Positions 34,958-44,410 of a DNA stretch of 64,000 bases are shown piece by piece (position 1 is the stretch's first letter; every line of letters starts with the position of its first letter). Both the position numbers and the translations under genes were made by a program. The DNA lies in NCBI GenBank assembly GCA_002368155.1, contig AP018180.1, positions 7,062,561 through 7,126,560 on the forward strand, written 5' to 3'. The notes below the pieces were generated by a model. The model was not told where the DNA came from and did no database searches. It saw only the letters and a list, made by a program, of their open reading frames with translations. This stretch comes from Nostoc carneum NIES-2107 (GTDB lineage: Bacteria > Cyanobacteriota > Cyanobacteriia > Cyanobacteriales > Nostocaceae).

Positions 34958-36235
34958 TTACGATTTCATCAATCGTAGTTTTCTTTTTTCTTCTTCCAAC
35001 AAACTGGCATCAAGAAGTCCAGTTCTAGCTCCAAATCTTGTAGATACATGGGTTGCCAAAACGAACGCAAGATCAGCACATCCTTTAATATTTTCTCCTT
35101 CTAACAAGCCATACAAAAAAGCAGCAACAACTGCATCACCAACACCTGTTGTATCCAATGCAATCTTACTCCCATCACCAACTGTAAAATTTACGTTTGA
35201 GTGGCTAAAAAAACTCATATTTTCACCAGCGTTAGTAGCGACAGAAATATAATTTTCAAGTATGCAGCCAGATTGAATTTTTAGATTATCTTTTATTACT
35301 AAAATCATTGCATGATTCATTTTCTTACTAAGTTTCCATTTGAAGAAAAGGTTTATTTTTTTCTTAAGTGAAATATTTTCTCTAAATCCCTTTATATTCT
35401 TAGATGATTTTAGAAGAGTATCTAACTGTTCAACATACAAAAACATTACATTTGTATGAGCTAGAATAGGAGATAGTTCTTCAAGACCCTTCTCAACATA
35501 AAGAGCCCCTGGAGTTAAAGAAACTATAGTATCTTTATCTTTAAATTCTTGTAGAATCAATTCCTGCAAGTGTAATTCTTCGATACCAGTAAAGGATGAC
35601 AAGTGAAGAATTCTAGAATTTTTTACTACATCTCTTAATTCATCTAGTAATTGCCTCTCTTTCAAAATCCTTGATAAATATTCATTTATTCCAGGTCTTA
35701 CAGCAATTAATCTTTTTCCAGAATTCTCAACAAAAACAGTTGTTCTACCTGTATGGCAATAGTTTGTGTCATCTACAATCAATAATCTAGTATCTATAGG
35801 TATATCTTGAAAGGATTGGATTATTTTTCTACCTTCTTCATCATCATTTACACAACTAACTATAGCTGTCTTCTTGCCTAGCTTAGTTAATCCATAAATT
35901 GAGTTTGCACCTGAACCACCTGGATGTGCATCTTCACCCTTAATTTTACACTCATAATCTGGAAATATCTTATCTACTTTTATGAAATAATCATAGTTAC
36001 AAGCACTTAACGCAACTACATGAAAATCTCTATGGTTAGTTCGTTGTAAAACCTCACTGATTTTTTGTAAAGCTTCAGATTTTTCACCTTCATTTGAATT
36101 CGATAGGGAAACTATTTCAACTATTTCCCGTAAAAGTGGGCCAACCCAAGGAAAGCCTTCTACTGCACCTGCTAATAACCTGACTATAGGTTTCATATAG
36201 TTCAAATATTTTGTACCGAACACTAGTTTTATCAA
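34958..36235 (-). CDS. PfkB family carbohydrate kinase with N-terminal extension
   Basis: A 425-residue sugar or nucleoside kinase. The ribokinase-type first motif is HPGGSGANSIYGLTKLGKK, the phosphate-binding/catalytic motif is DTTGVGDAVVAAFLYGLLEG with the catalytic Asp, and NTLLxx-like and FARTG-like features follow (RFGARTGLLD). Residues ~14-75 are an unusual helical leader (RLLAGAVEGFPWVGPLLREI) absent from standard ribokinases. The gene is more AT-rich than its neighbours and uses many Lys, Ile and Asn codons, hinting at transfer from another lineage. The ATG at 36196 (MKPIVRLLAGAVEGF, codon 14) is a plausible alternative start. The substrate cannot be read from sequence. Confidence 0.8.
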   Translation of the reverse strand: MIKLVFGTKYLNYMKPIVRLLAGAVEGFPWVGPLLREIVEIVSLSNSNEGEKSEALQKISEVLQRTNHRDFHVVALSACNYDYFIKVDKIFPDYECKIKGEDAHPGGSGANSIYGLTKLGKKTAIVSCVNDDEEGRKIIQSFQDIPIDTRLLIVDDTNYCHTGRTTVFVENSGKRLIAVRPGINEYLSRILKERQLLDELRDVVKNSRILHLSSFTGIEELHLQELILQEFKDKDTIVSLTPGALYVEKGLEELSPILAHTNVMFLYVEQLDTLLKSSKNIKGFRENISLKKKINLFFKWKLSKKMNHAMILVIKDNLKIQSGCILENYISVATNAGENMSFFSHSNVNFTVGDGSKIALDTTGVGDAVVAAFLYGLLEGENIKGCADLAFVLATHVSTRFGARTGLLDASLLEEEKRKLRLMKS

Positions 36236-36296
36236 TGTAACTAGTTGTGTTAGGAATCAGATTTTATTTCTGAAAAATATCAATGCCATATAGCTT

Positions 36297-36364
36297 GTGT
36301 TAGGCTTAGGCGTAACACCTGCAAATACTTGCCAATGGTGCTTTACGAGTATCGCTAATGCACC
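36297..36364. repeat. Two degenerate GGTGCGTTA-type hairpins in tandem
   Basis: GTGTTA...TAACAC (36297-36318) is followed by GGTGCTTTA...TAATGCACC (36338-36364, one mismatch). Both match the stem sequence of the 13038 and 30459 elements. Confidence 0.65.
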
Positions 36365-37337
36365 TTATGCAAATTTCAGAAAAAAATATTATTCCTAGTA
36401 TATATTCTAAATATTATAGGTTAAATACAGGTTAAAAAAAGTAAATTTATCGTATTTTAAAGTGGGTATATATAAAAATTATAGTTATAAGTTCATAACT
36501 TATTTCAAATTTTACTCATATATTAAATAGTAGAAATTTTTGGTTATTACCTGTTAAATATTAAATATTATTATATAGCATTCGTAATACATGCATACGT
36601 AAATTTAATAAAATTACGTTGACAGAATAAGGCGTGAAAATTTGGCTGGAATAATTGAGTCAAATTGATTGTATTTTTAATTGGGCAATTACAACATTAC
36701 AAGTTAGTTTTTATACAAAATATTCATATATATAAATACAAATTACCCCTTTAACAATATCCAGCATTAGCGAGATTGGTTAAAGAGGTAACTTTATAGC
36801 AGTCATAGTAGTGTGACTGAAGTCAAGAAGCAAAAAGTGTAGAGAATGCGAAACCAGTACGTAGTAATTCACAAAATCTTCTTAGCGCCCAGAGGGAAAC
36901 AGTAAGCTGACAATTGAAGCTGGTGTTTCCGACATAGGCATAGCTGCTTTTGTCTCAACTCTAGTATTTGGGTTAATTCCTGCTATTAGGTGGAGTATGA
37001 AAGTTATAATGGCGGCTTGCACAAGTTTTTCCAGCATGGCAGGTCTCCCTTTCGGTGGACAGCGTTTCTAGATTGAATTAGTTACTCTAACTACACCCCG
37101 TACTATTGCATTACCGGAATTTAGTAAATATTCCGGATAATTACAGTTGGTAATATTAAAAAATGTTTAAAATGTTACCAACACCTGACAAAAAACCACC
37201 AGTTTAGGTGGAGTGTTGATGACTGCAAACACCATGCTACAAAGGTTTTGCAGCACACCCTAATATTTTAGGGTTGGTGAGCGTGATTACGGGATAAGTA
37301 TTCAGACTCATACGATGAAAAAAAGTGCCTGGTAGAA

Positions 37338-37480
37338 GGGACTGGGGACTGGGGATTAGGGACTGGGGACTGGGGACTGGGGACTGGGAAAAAGCAGGGG
37401 AGCAGGGGAGAAAAATAACAAACACCAATTACCAATTACCCGTTACCTATTACCAAATGACAAATGACAAACCCCAAATC
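37338..37480. repeat. Heptamer repeats (GGGGACT then ACCAATT)
   Basis: GGGGACT/GGGGATT units are followed by a GC-rich bridge (GGGAAAAAGCAGGGGAGCAGG) and an ACCAATT/ACCCGTT block, then ACAAATG units. The same order recurs at 44034-44190 and, inverted, at 46452-46640. Confidence 0.85.
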
Positions 37481-37537
37481 CCAACAATTAGCCGTTGCGC
37501 TCGATAAAATGGATTTAAATAGCTACAAGTAGGCTGC

Positions 37538-38143
37538 ATGATTCCTATAGTCATTGAACAATCGGGTCGCGGCGAACGCGCCTTTGATATCTACTCACGC
37601 CTGTTGCGTGAACGGATTATCTTTTTAGGACAACAGGTTGATAACTCCATAGCGAACTTGATTGTTGCCCAACTACTGTTTTTAGATGCTGAAGACCCGG
37701 AGAAAGATATTTATTTGTACATCAACTCTCCAGGCGGTTCGGTAACTGCTGGTATGGGCATTTTTGATACTATGAAGCATATTCGCCCTGATGTCTGTAC
37801 CATTTGTACCGGATTAGCTGCCAGCATGGGCGCTTTTCTGCTCAGTGCAGGTACTAAGGGTAAGCGGATGAGTCTACCCCATTCTCGGATTATGATTCAT
37901 CAACCTTTAGGTGGCGCGCAGGGTCAAGCAACTGATATTGAAATTCAAGCGCGGGAAATTTTATATCACAAGCGTCGGCTCAACGACTATTTAGCCGACC
38001 ACACAGGTCAACCACTTGAGCGTATCGCGGAAGATACTGAACGCGACTTCTTTATGTCGCCAGAGGAAGCGAGAGACTATGGCTTAATTGACCAAGTTAT
38101 TGACCGTCATTCCGCAGGTAGCCGACCAATGGCTGTTGTGTAG
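37538..38143 (+). CDS. clpP: ATP-dependent Clp protease proteolytic subunit
   Basis: A 201-residue serine peptidase that forms the double-ring degradation chamber with a Clp ATPase. The triad is Ser96 ([11 protein letters not shown]), His121 ([10 protein letters not shown]) and Asp170 ([10 protein letters not shown]), and the substrate-stabilising [12 protein letters not shown] loop is intact. The start [20 protein letters not shown] is the standard one. Cyanobacteria hold several clpP copies plus clpR; this one is a catalytically complete ClpP. It appears single, with no clpX next to it, and is followed by TCATTGG heptamers and a long CCCCCC/GGGGGG hairpin. Confidence 0.95.
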   Translation: MIPIVIEQSGRGERAFDIYSRLLRERIIFLGQQVDNSIANLIVAQLLFLDAEDPEKDIYLYINSPGGSVTAGMGIFDTMKHIRPDVCTICTGLAASMGAFLLSAGTKGKRMSLPHSRIMIHQPLGGAQGQATDIEIQAREILYHKRRLNDYLADHTGQPLERIAEDTERDFFMSPEEARDYGLIDQVIDRHSAGSRPMAVV

Positions 38144-38170
38144 TCATTGGTCATTGGTCATTGGTCATTT
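38144..38170. repeat. TCATTGG heptamers after clpP
   Basis: Four direct TCATTGG units start at the clpP stop codon. Confidence 0.8.
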
Positions 38171-38211
38171 GTTTTAGTGGTGATAGACCTTCGTTGATCC
38201 CATTAATCAAA

Positions 38212-38260
38212 ACCCCCCTTCAAACCTCTTCACCACTCAGGAAAGAAAGTTAAGGGGGGT
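38212..38260 (+). terminator. Possible clpP terminator hairpin
   Basis: ACCCCCCTT (38212-38220) pairs with AAGGGGGGT (38252-38260) with a 31-base loop, followed by ATTTATT. It is placed between convergent genes. The loop is long and the T-run weak, so it may be a repeat element rather than a true terminator. Confidence 0.45.
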
Positions 38261-38301
38261 ATTTATTAATAACCAAGAACAAAAGACAAATGACAAACCC
38301 A

Positions 38302-39177
38302 TCAAAATCCCATTAATGGATCTTTTGGCGTGGGTTGAGATTCTAAGTATTGAAGAAATCCGTGTAATTCATCTTCAGTCAGCAAAGTCCGCCCACGCTT
38401 ACCATAGGTTTTAATTAAATGTTCCCGTCCCTGTTCTGGTGTCCAGCCTAAGCGCTGAAGTTCGACATCAGTTTTGGCAATCACATCAGATAAATCTACG
38501 GGTTCACTTTTCTTCCTTTTCTTCCCTGTTGTTACTGTTGGTGTTCCCACATCTTCAGAGGAACTGTAACTGCGAGGAGTAAAGGGTTTCACATTACTAG
38601 GGGTAATGTCTGGTAAAGGTAAAATTTCTGGCTCGTTGCTAGATGTAATGTCTAAATCGCCTGGGGTATCAAACTGGGCTTCTAACTCAGTATTTATCGG
38701 TAATGGTTGACCGAATTCTGGGCTGTAAGTAGCGGATTTACTGGCGTTGCGAATGTCGGTGGTAATTTTGTCTGGTTGGTTATGCTGTCCATTATCAGCC
38801 AGTATTGATACTTCTTTGCTGCTTGGTACTGACCACTGACTACTGCCAAAGTCTGGTTCTTTGCTAGGAGAATAAGCCGACTCATTAAACTTACTAGTTT
38901 TGTTCAAGTCAGGATGAGCTTGCAGAGGCGATGTGGGAGGTGGAGAAGTTACCACTGTTTCCTGAGTCGCGTTTTCTGTGCCTAAAACCATTAATGCCCG
39001 ATTTCTGGCGTTATCTTCGGCTGCTTCGATTGTTTCTGCGGCTGCTAAACCAGTGGCGCGGGTTACGCCTTCGATTTGGACGCTAACACGGACAATATAT
39101 TTTCCTTGAAAAATTTGCACTAACTCAGAAATAATACTACCTTTGGGATACAAGCTCTGGAATTGAGCCAACATCAT
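38302..39177 (-). CDS. Cyanobacterial hypothetical protein with two conserved ends
   Basis: A 291-residue protein I cannot name. The N-terminal ~65 residues (FQSLYPKGSIISELVQIFQG, VQIEGVTRATGLAAAETIEA, DNARNRALMVLG) form a compact alpha/beta domain that recalls phage or repair ssDNA-annealing N-termini, but this is weak. The middle is long, Ser/Pro/Thr-rich and disordered-looking. The C-terminal ~60 residues (LSDVIAKTDVELQRLGWTPE, GREHLIKTYGKRGRTLLTED) are helical and conserved-looking. No signal peptide. The gene is convergent with clpP. Confidence 0.65.
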   Translation of the reverse strand: MMLAQFQSLYPKGSIISELVQIFQGKYIVRVSVQIEGVTRATGLAAAETIEAAEDNARNRALMVLGTENATQETVVTSPPPTSPLQAHPDLNKTSKFNESAYSPSKEPDFGSSQWSVPSSKEVSILADNGQHNQPDKITTDIRNASKSATYSPEFGQPLPINTELEAQFDTPGDLDITSSNEPEILPLPDITPSNVKPFTPRSYSSSEDVGTPTVTTGKKRKKSEPVDLSDVIAKTDVELQRLGWTPEQGREHLIKTYGKRGRTLLTEDELHGFLQYLESQPTPKDPLMGF

Positions 39178-40253
39178 AATGCCACCAATTTTAAGACTGT
39201 TGAATAAAGGGGGTTGATACTACCTATGTATACAAGCTAGTACCGCTAAAGAGTAAGTAAAAGTCACAAGAATTGTATTTTGAATTGATGAGACTTTGTG
39301 AGATGCTCTGTTGATTTCTACAGTAATGTACTAGTGTCACTATTAGGCATTGAAAATTCAAAAAGCCTATGCAATAAGCTTTTTCCTATTTTGAATAGTA
39401 GCTTTATTTCTGGCTGCTGTACTAGTATTGCACTAAAAAATCTTGAGAAATATCTTAGGCTTAAGTGCTGACTACGTACTCAGCGATCGCAAATCAACAT
39501 CTTCTTTCCACAAAACTTATCCACTCATCAGTCTGGAGTGAAAAGCTGGCGATCGCGTACTTTGCCATATGCTTATGGATCAAAGTATTACTGGCACCTG
39601 ACTCCTAGTCCCTGATTGTAGCAGTAGCTCTTTTGCGAGAAAATTTTTAGCTACTGATGGCAAAATCTGAGTAGGATCGCCTTCAATGCTATACTAATTA
39701 CCCAATTCGATATGCAGAACTATTTTCTAGAAGTGCGCTCTAAATCTACAATAATGAAGATAAGGTTCGCCCTCACTGTATCTTAAGCTGCTTACCTAAT
39801 TGTTACCGATTCTACATATGGGAAAATTAGGTTTATCGGCAGTTTCTCCTAGGTAAAAATCAGATTCTCATGCTGTAAAAGTACCTTCAGTCTAGACAAT
39901 TAAACACCTGTTCCCCTGCATAGCGTTTTTGAGCAGCATGGATAGTTCTCACAACCAAGCATCTCAAAAATTGGTCGCGTAATTACCTCATGGGGCAAAA
40001 TCCGATCAGGCGTGCTTTGTCCGTTGAGCTGGATGAAGGAACTCAACCGCAGAAGAATTTTGAGATTGTCGTGCAGTGAGAATGTAGTCACTTCTGCGCC
40101 TTTTCGCAGGGTGAGTCGGCTCCTTCCCTTGGAACTTCAGAATCCCTGCTTGCGGGTATTTAGTTTCTAGCTCGTATCTGTAGTCCGTGAGGGTATACAG
40201 GAAACAACAGATTAAAAGAAAAATGATGTTTTGACCAAAGGTCGGTTCACTGC
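39178..40253. other. Long intergenic region upstream of the RNase R-like gene
   Basis: These 1076 bases have no gene I can support. HIP1 octamers occur at 39484 and 39551. On the minus strand two short frames overlap at 39900-40266 (63 and 86 codons), with peptides such as HDNLKILLRLSSFIQLNGQS and RPIFEMLG. They could be the broken remains of one gene but match nothing I know. No promoter for the plus-strand gene could be fixed. Confidence 0.4.
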
Positions 40254-42608
40254 ATGGAATTTTCAATCGCTACACTCCTTGCCAATTTCACCGATGATAA
40301 ATTGGTAGCTCGTAAAGTTTTGGAAAAGAAACTTGGCTGCGAGGATGAAAATAGTTTACAAAAACTTCACATTGCTCTAGACATCTTAGAAAAAATCGGA
40401 ATTTTAGTCAAAGAACGGGGTAAATATCGCCGGGTGACTGAAGAAGGATTGATTGAAGCCAAACTCCGCTGTTCTAGTAAGGGTTTTTGCTTCGCAATTC
40501 AAGATGTAGAAGGCGCTGAGGATATTTACATTCGTGAAAGCCATCTCAGTAATGCGTGGAATGGCGATCGCGTTTTGGTGAGAGTCCTCAAAGAAGGTAG
40601 CCGTCGTCGTTCTCCCGAAGGCGAGGTGAAGCTGATTCTCGAACGCTCAAATCACACTTTACTGGCCCGGATTAAGCAAGTAGAAAGCGGCTTTCGTGCG
40701 GTTCCTCTGGATGATCGCTTGCTGTTTGAGTTGAAACTGCAAACCAATGGCATGAAATTAGAAGAGGCCCTCGATCACCTAGCCCATGTAGAAGTGCTAC
40801 GTTATCCCCTAGCACAATATCCGCCACTGGGTCGAGTGGTGCAAATTTTGGGTAGCGACGCAGAAGCGGCGGCTGATATAGATTTAGTCACTTGTAAACA
40901 TGATTTAGCCCGTAATTTCTCTGAGTCAGTAGCCGAAGCTGCTACCAAGTTACCAAAAAGACTATTGAAAGCCGACTTGAAAAATCGGCTAGATTTACGC
41001 AGTTTATTTACCCTGACGATCGCGGGCGCTAATGGCGATCCCAAAGTCGTAGAAAATGCCTTTAGTTTAGAAAAAACCGCTAATGGTGCTTGGCGTTTGG
41101 GGGTACATATTAGCGATGTATCTCACTATGTTCAGCCAGATGAAGCACTCGACCGGGAAGCTTTGAGGCGCGGGCGGTCTGTGTATCTGGGAGAATTAGT
41201 ACTACCGATGTTCCCAGATGCGGTGGCTGATCGCTGTTCTTTAGTCGCGGGAAGCGATCGCTTAACCCTATCATTTTTAATTAATATCGACCCCAAATCC
41301 GGCGAAGTCATAGACTGGGAAATTCAACCCAGCGTGATTCAGGTAGATACCGCCCTGAATAAACAACAAGCCGAAGCCGTTCTCAATGGTGATTCTCACA
41401 AGCAATCTGAACAGGTTGTCCAAACTCTACAAAACCTAGAAGAGTTACGGAAAGCGGTGAAACAGGTGCGTTTGGCTCGCGGTAGCTTACAGTTAAATTT
41501 GCCGCCTAATCAAAATCCCTACTACGATGAGGGAATTTTGGGAGCTGTGGTAGTCAATGATTTACCTGTACATTCGCTGCTAACCGAGTTGGTACTGTTG
41601 GTCAATCAACTAACAGCTACTCACTTTAGCGCCCTGGGAGTACCCGCGATTTGGCGCGTTCAAGGTACACCGGATGCTGAAGATGTCCAAGAAATGCTGA
41701 AATTGGCGATTAATTTGGGTGTAGAACTGGCTCTAGAACCAGAAGTAGATATCCAACCCCTAGATTATCAGCATTTAACTAGGGCTTTTGTGGAATCTGC
41801 TTCGGAGCAAGTTTTGACCTACTTGTTGCAAGATACCCTAAAGCCATCGAGTTACACTACTACCAAAGGGCCCCACTTTGGCTTGGCTTTACCGCAATAT
41901 CTCCACTTTACAGCCCCCTTGCGACGTTACCCCGATTTGCTGTTGCAGCGAGTGTATTATTCGTTACTGGAACACGGACGCGATCGCCGCAATACCCGCG
42001 TGAAAGAACGTGTGAACCTGCGCCACTCTTCTTCTCACTTAGAAATTAATTGGAATGTTTTACCGCCAGAATTGCAACAAGAACTGCAAAGCGATTTAAC
42101 GCGGGTAATTATCCAAATTAACGACAGAGAAAAAGAAGTTCAAGAAGCAGAAGCCGATTTAGCCGGACTGCAAAAAGCTCAACTGATGAAACAACGCATC
42201 GGTCAAGTTTTTCAGGGTGTAATTACTGGTGTGCAATCTTACGGTTTCTTTGTAGAAATCGAAGTTCCCGCAGCGGAAGTTGCAGCTAGCGGTCATTTAG
42301 GTATACCACTGCGCGTTGAAGGGCTAGTACATGTTAGTTCCCTAAAAGACGACTGGTACGAATACCGCGCCAGACAACAAGCTTTGTTTGGACGCAAAAA
42401 CCGTGCTTCTTACAGATTAGGCGATCGCGTCTCTGTACAAGTTAAGAGTGTCGATTATTACCGCCAGCAAATTGATTTAGTCACAGTTGGTAGTGATGGT
42501 GTAGCCAAAGGCTTAGATGTCAGTGCCCCCAGCGAGGATTTATCAGACATTTATTTATCAAACCATCTCGATCCCGATGACTTAGACCCTTACGGCGAGG
42601 ATGAGTAA
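40254..42608 (+). CDS. RNase II/R family protein lacking the canonical catalytic Asp cluster
   Basis: A 784-residue RNB-family protein. It has an N-terminal winged-helix (ATLLANFTDDKLVARKVLEK), OB domains, the RNB domain and a C-terminal S1 domain (GQVFQGVITGVQSYGFFVEI, ending before an acidic tail). In active RNase II/R the RNB entry motif reads roughly T-I-D-x-x-D-A-x-D-x-D-D-A. Here the equivalent stretch is FTLTIAGANGDPKVVENAFS, in which nearly all those Asp residues are replaced. Downstream motifs remain (GVHISDVSHYV, ALRRGRSVYLGE, HFTAPLRRYPDLL). It may be an RNA-binding protein without nuclease activity, or an enzyme with a rearranged site. ubiX follows after 16 bp. Confidence 0.85.
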   Translation: MEFSIATLLANFTDDKLVARKVLEKKLGCEDENSLQKLHIALDILEKIGILVKERGKYRRVTEEGLIEAKLRCSSKGFCFAIQDVEGAEDIYIRESHLSNAWNGDRVLVRVLKEGSRRRSPEGEVKLILERSNHTLLARIKQVESGFRAVPLDDRLLFELKLQTNGMKLEEALDHLAHVEVLRYPLAQYPPLGRVVQILGSDAEAAADIDLVTCKHDLARNFSESVAEAATKLPKRLLKADLKNRLDLRSLFTLTIAGANGDPKVVENAFSLEKTANGAWRLGVHISDVSHYVQPDEALDREALRRGRSVYLGELVLPMFPDAVADRCSLVAGSDRLTLSFLINIDPKSGEVIDWEIQPSVIQVDTALNKQQAEAVLNGDSHKQSEQVVQTLQNLEELRKAVKQVRLARGSLQLNLPPNQNPYYDEGILGAVVVNDLPVHSLLTELVLLVNQLTATHFSALGVPAIWRVQGTPDAEDVQEMLKLAINLGVELALEPEVDIQPLDYQHLTRAFVESASEQVLTYLLQDTLKPSSYTTTKGPHFGLALPQYLHFTAPLRRYPDLLLQRVYYSLLEHGRDRRNTRVKERVNLRHSSSHLEINWNVLPPELQQELQSDLTRVIIQINDREKEVQEAEADLAGLQKAQLMKQRIGQVFQGVITGVQSYGFFVEIEVPAAEVAASGHLGIPLRVEGLVHVSSLKDDWYEYRARQQALFGRKNRASYRLGDRVSVQVKSVDYYRQQIDLVTVGSDGVAKGLDVSAPSEDLSDIYLSNHLDPDDLDPYGEDE

Positions 42609-42624
42609 ATACTTGTAAAGCAAA

Positions 42625-43245
42625 GTGTCTAATCATACTTATCCTTTGATTTTAGGCGTATCAGGCGCATCCGGTCTGATTTACGCCGTTCGTGCTTTGA
42701 AATATCTGCTAGCAGCAAACTATCAAATTGAACTGGTGGCTTCTAAATCTACTTACATGGTTTGGCAATCCGAACAGGATATTCGGATGCCAGCAGAACC
42801 AGCTGCTCAAGAAAAATTTTGGCGCGAACAAGCTGGTGTCAGCAACTCTGGTAAACTCTATTGCCATCCTTGGAGTGATGTCGGAGCAGGAATTGCTAGC
42901 GGTTCTTTTCGGACTTTGGGCATGATTATTATGCCATGTAGCATGAGTACCGTAGCTAAACTCGCAGTCGGCTTGAGTTCCGATCTACTAGAACGAGCAG
43001 CCGATGTTCAAATTAAAGAAGGTCGAAAGTTGGTAATAGTGCCGCGGGAAACTCCTTTTAGTTTGATTCACCTGCGTAACTTAACCGCTTTGGCTGAAGC
43101 TGGAGTCAGAGTTGTTCCAGCCATTCCTGCTTGGTATCATCAACCCCAAACCATTGAAGATTTAGTTGATTTTGTCGTAGCCCGTGTTTTAGATCAGCTT
43201 GATATTGACTGCATTCCCATTCAGCGATGGCAAGGCCATCGTTAA
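42625..43245 (+). CDS. ubiX: Flavin prenyltransferase UbiX
   Basis: A 206-residue flavoprotein that attaches dimethylallyl to FMN, making the prenylated cofactor needed by UbiD-type decarboxylases in quinone synthesis. The GVSGASGLIYAVRALKYLL nucleotide loop, the CSMSTVAKLAVGLSSDLLER core and PRETPFSLIHLRNL are diagnostic. It starts with GTG at 42625 (MSNHTYPLILGVSGASG), 16 bp after the RNase R-like stop, and is probably cotranscribed with it. Length is normal. Confidence 0.93.
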   Translation: MSNHTYPLILGVSGASGLIYAVRALKYLLAANYQIELVASKSTYMVWQSEQDIRMPAEPAAQEKFWREQAGVSNSGKLYCHPWSDVGAGIASGSFRTLGMIIMPCSMSTVAKLAVGLSSDLLERAADVQIKEGRKLVIVPRETPFSLIHLRNLTALAEAGVRVVPAIPAWYHQPQTIEDLVDFVVARVLDQLDIDCIPIQRWQGHR

Positions 43246-43320
43246 AGTATGAAGTATGAAGTATGAAGTATGAAGTAATTCTTCTGCTTTATCCTTCATC
43301 CTTTATCTTTATCCTTTACT
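43246..43320. repeat. GAAGTAT and TTTATCC heptamers
   Basis: Five direct GAAGTAT units begin right after the ubiX stop, followed by TTTATCC/TTCATCC units up to the next gene. Confidence 0.85.
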
Positions 43321-43328
43321 AAATTTCT

Positions 43329-44033
43329 ATGAATGTAATTCGCTTAATTCTGCTAGTGGCTATCTTGGGTGGACTAACGCTGTTGTTAACCCAAAATTGG
43401 ACACCTGCTATATCGTTAGTATTTTTGGGTATGCGGACTCAAGCATTACCACTGGCGATGTGGATGTTGTTCGCCACCGCAGCTGGGGCGTTAACATCTG
43501 TATTCATTACCAGTTTGTTTAAAATATCAAATTATTTTGTCAGACAACCACGGCAAACACGCTTTAAATCAGCTACAACTTCACCGCGTAATAAAACTAC
43601 CTTTAGAAAAGAACCTACTCCTCCCCCAGCTAGTACGCCACCGCCAGCTAGTAAAACCGAAAATACTTCCAGCGATGAAATTGACGACTGGAATACAAAT
43701 AATCAAGATGATGACTGGAATTTTGAGCAGAAGCCGAGGGAAGCATCTCAAACAAGACAGCAAGCTCAAGAGTATGACGACTATAAAACCTACGAACGTC
43801 CGCAACAACCACAAAGTTCTTCTCAATCTGGTTCAGTGTATTCCTACAACTACCGCGATCCCAAAAATACGTCAGTAGGAAAGACTGAATCAATTTACGA
43901 TGCGGATTACCGAGTCATCATTCCCCCCTATCAACCCCCGACGACCGATCAAGCGAATGATGATGACGATGATTGGAGCTTCTTTGAGGACGAAGATGAT
44001 TTCCAAGATGAGAATGAGCGTCCCCGTAAGTAG
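43329..44033 (+). CDS. LapA-like membrane protein with long disordered tail
   Basis: A 234-residue protein. The first ~70 residues hold two helices (VIRLILLVAILGGLTLLLTQ, LPLAMWMLFATAAGALTSVF) separated by NWTPAISLVFLGMRTQAL, the LapA/DUF1049 pattern. The remaining ~160 residues are polar and disordered: first basic, then rich in Pro/Gln and Asp/Trp motifs (DDWNTNNQDDDWNFEQK, DDDDDWSFFEDEDDFQD). The repeated D-D-W-x-F/N motifs look like docking sites for a partner. It is downstream of ubiX by 83 bp. The role is unknown; other frames over the tail are open only through composition. Confidence 0.7.
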   Translation: MNVIRLILLVAILGGLTLLLTQNWTPAISLVFLGMRTQALPLAMWMLFATAAGALTSVFITSLFKISNYFVRQPRQTRFKSATTSPRNKTTFRKEPTPPPASTPPPASKTENTSSDEIDDWNTNNQDDDWNFEQKPREASQTRQQAQEYDDYKTYERPQQPQSSSQSGSVYSYNYRDPKNTSVGKTESIYDADYRVIIPPYQPPTTDQANDDDDDWSFFEDEDDFQDENERPRK

Positions 44034-44190
44034 GGATTGGGGACTGGGGACTGGGGATTGGGGATTGGGAAAAAGCAGGGGGGAAAGGAGCAGGGGGGAA
44101 AAATAACAAACACCAATTACCAATTACCAATTACCCATTACCAATTACCCATTACCAATTACCCATTACCAAATGACAAATGACAAACAC
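44034..44190. repeat. GGGGACT and ACCAATT/ACCCATT heptamer blocks
   Basis: Same order as at 37338-37480: GGGGACT units, a GGGAAAAAGCAGG bridge, AACAAACACC, then ten ACCAATT/ACCCATT units, ending in ACAAATG. Confidence 0.85.
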
Positions 44191-44197
44191 CAACTTG

Positions 44198-44392
44198 CTA
44201 CTTAATACCGCAACGCTCACGGGATTCCTGCTTAACATTTCCATTCATAGCGGCTTCTTGCAAAGTCATGAAAGCGTTGAAATCTTCCAAATCATACCGA
44301 GTGGTCAACAGATGTCTTAATTGATTTTCCGCCTCTAAAGTTAAATAACCACTTGCTAAAGCTTTTTGCACAACGTCACGAATTCGAGTCAT
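44198..44392 (-). CDS. Small conserved cyanobacterial protein
   Basis: A 64-residue protein, MTRIRDVVQKALASGYLTLE, then LLTTRYDLEDFNAFMTLQEA. This is a helix-rich pattern I recall as widespread in cyanobacteria without known function. The ATG at 44392 is preferred; six codons upstream another ATG at 44410 is possible (MYEVRTMTRIRD). It is flanked by heptamer repeats on its 3' side and a 449-bp gap on its 5' side. Confidence 0.7.
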   Translation of the reverse strand: MTRIRDVVQKALASGYLTLEAENQLRHLLTTRYDLEDFNAFMTLQEAAMNGNVKQESRERCGIK

Positions 44393-44410
44393 GGTTCGCA
44401 CCTCATACAT

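Larger units (their letters stand above)
36236..37537. other. Long intergenic region between the PfkB kinase and clpP
   Basis: These 1302 bases start with two GGTGCGTTA-type hairpins (36297-36318 and 36338-36364), then about 450 bases of very AT-rich DNA. A coding-like stretch without a clear start (about 36915-37071) gives GVSDIGIAAFVSTLVFGLIP and ends GGQRF; it resembles a short membrane segment but I cannot name it. Heptamer repeats (37338-37480) lie before clpP. Confidence 0.5.
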
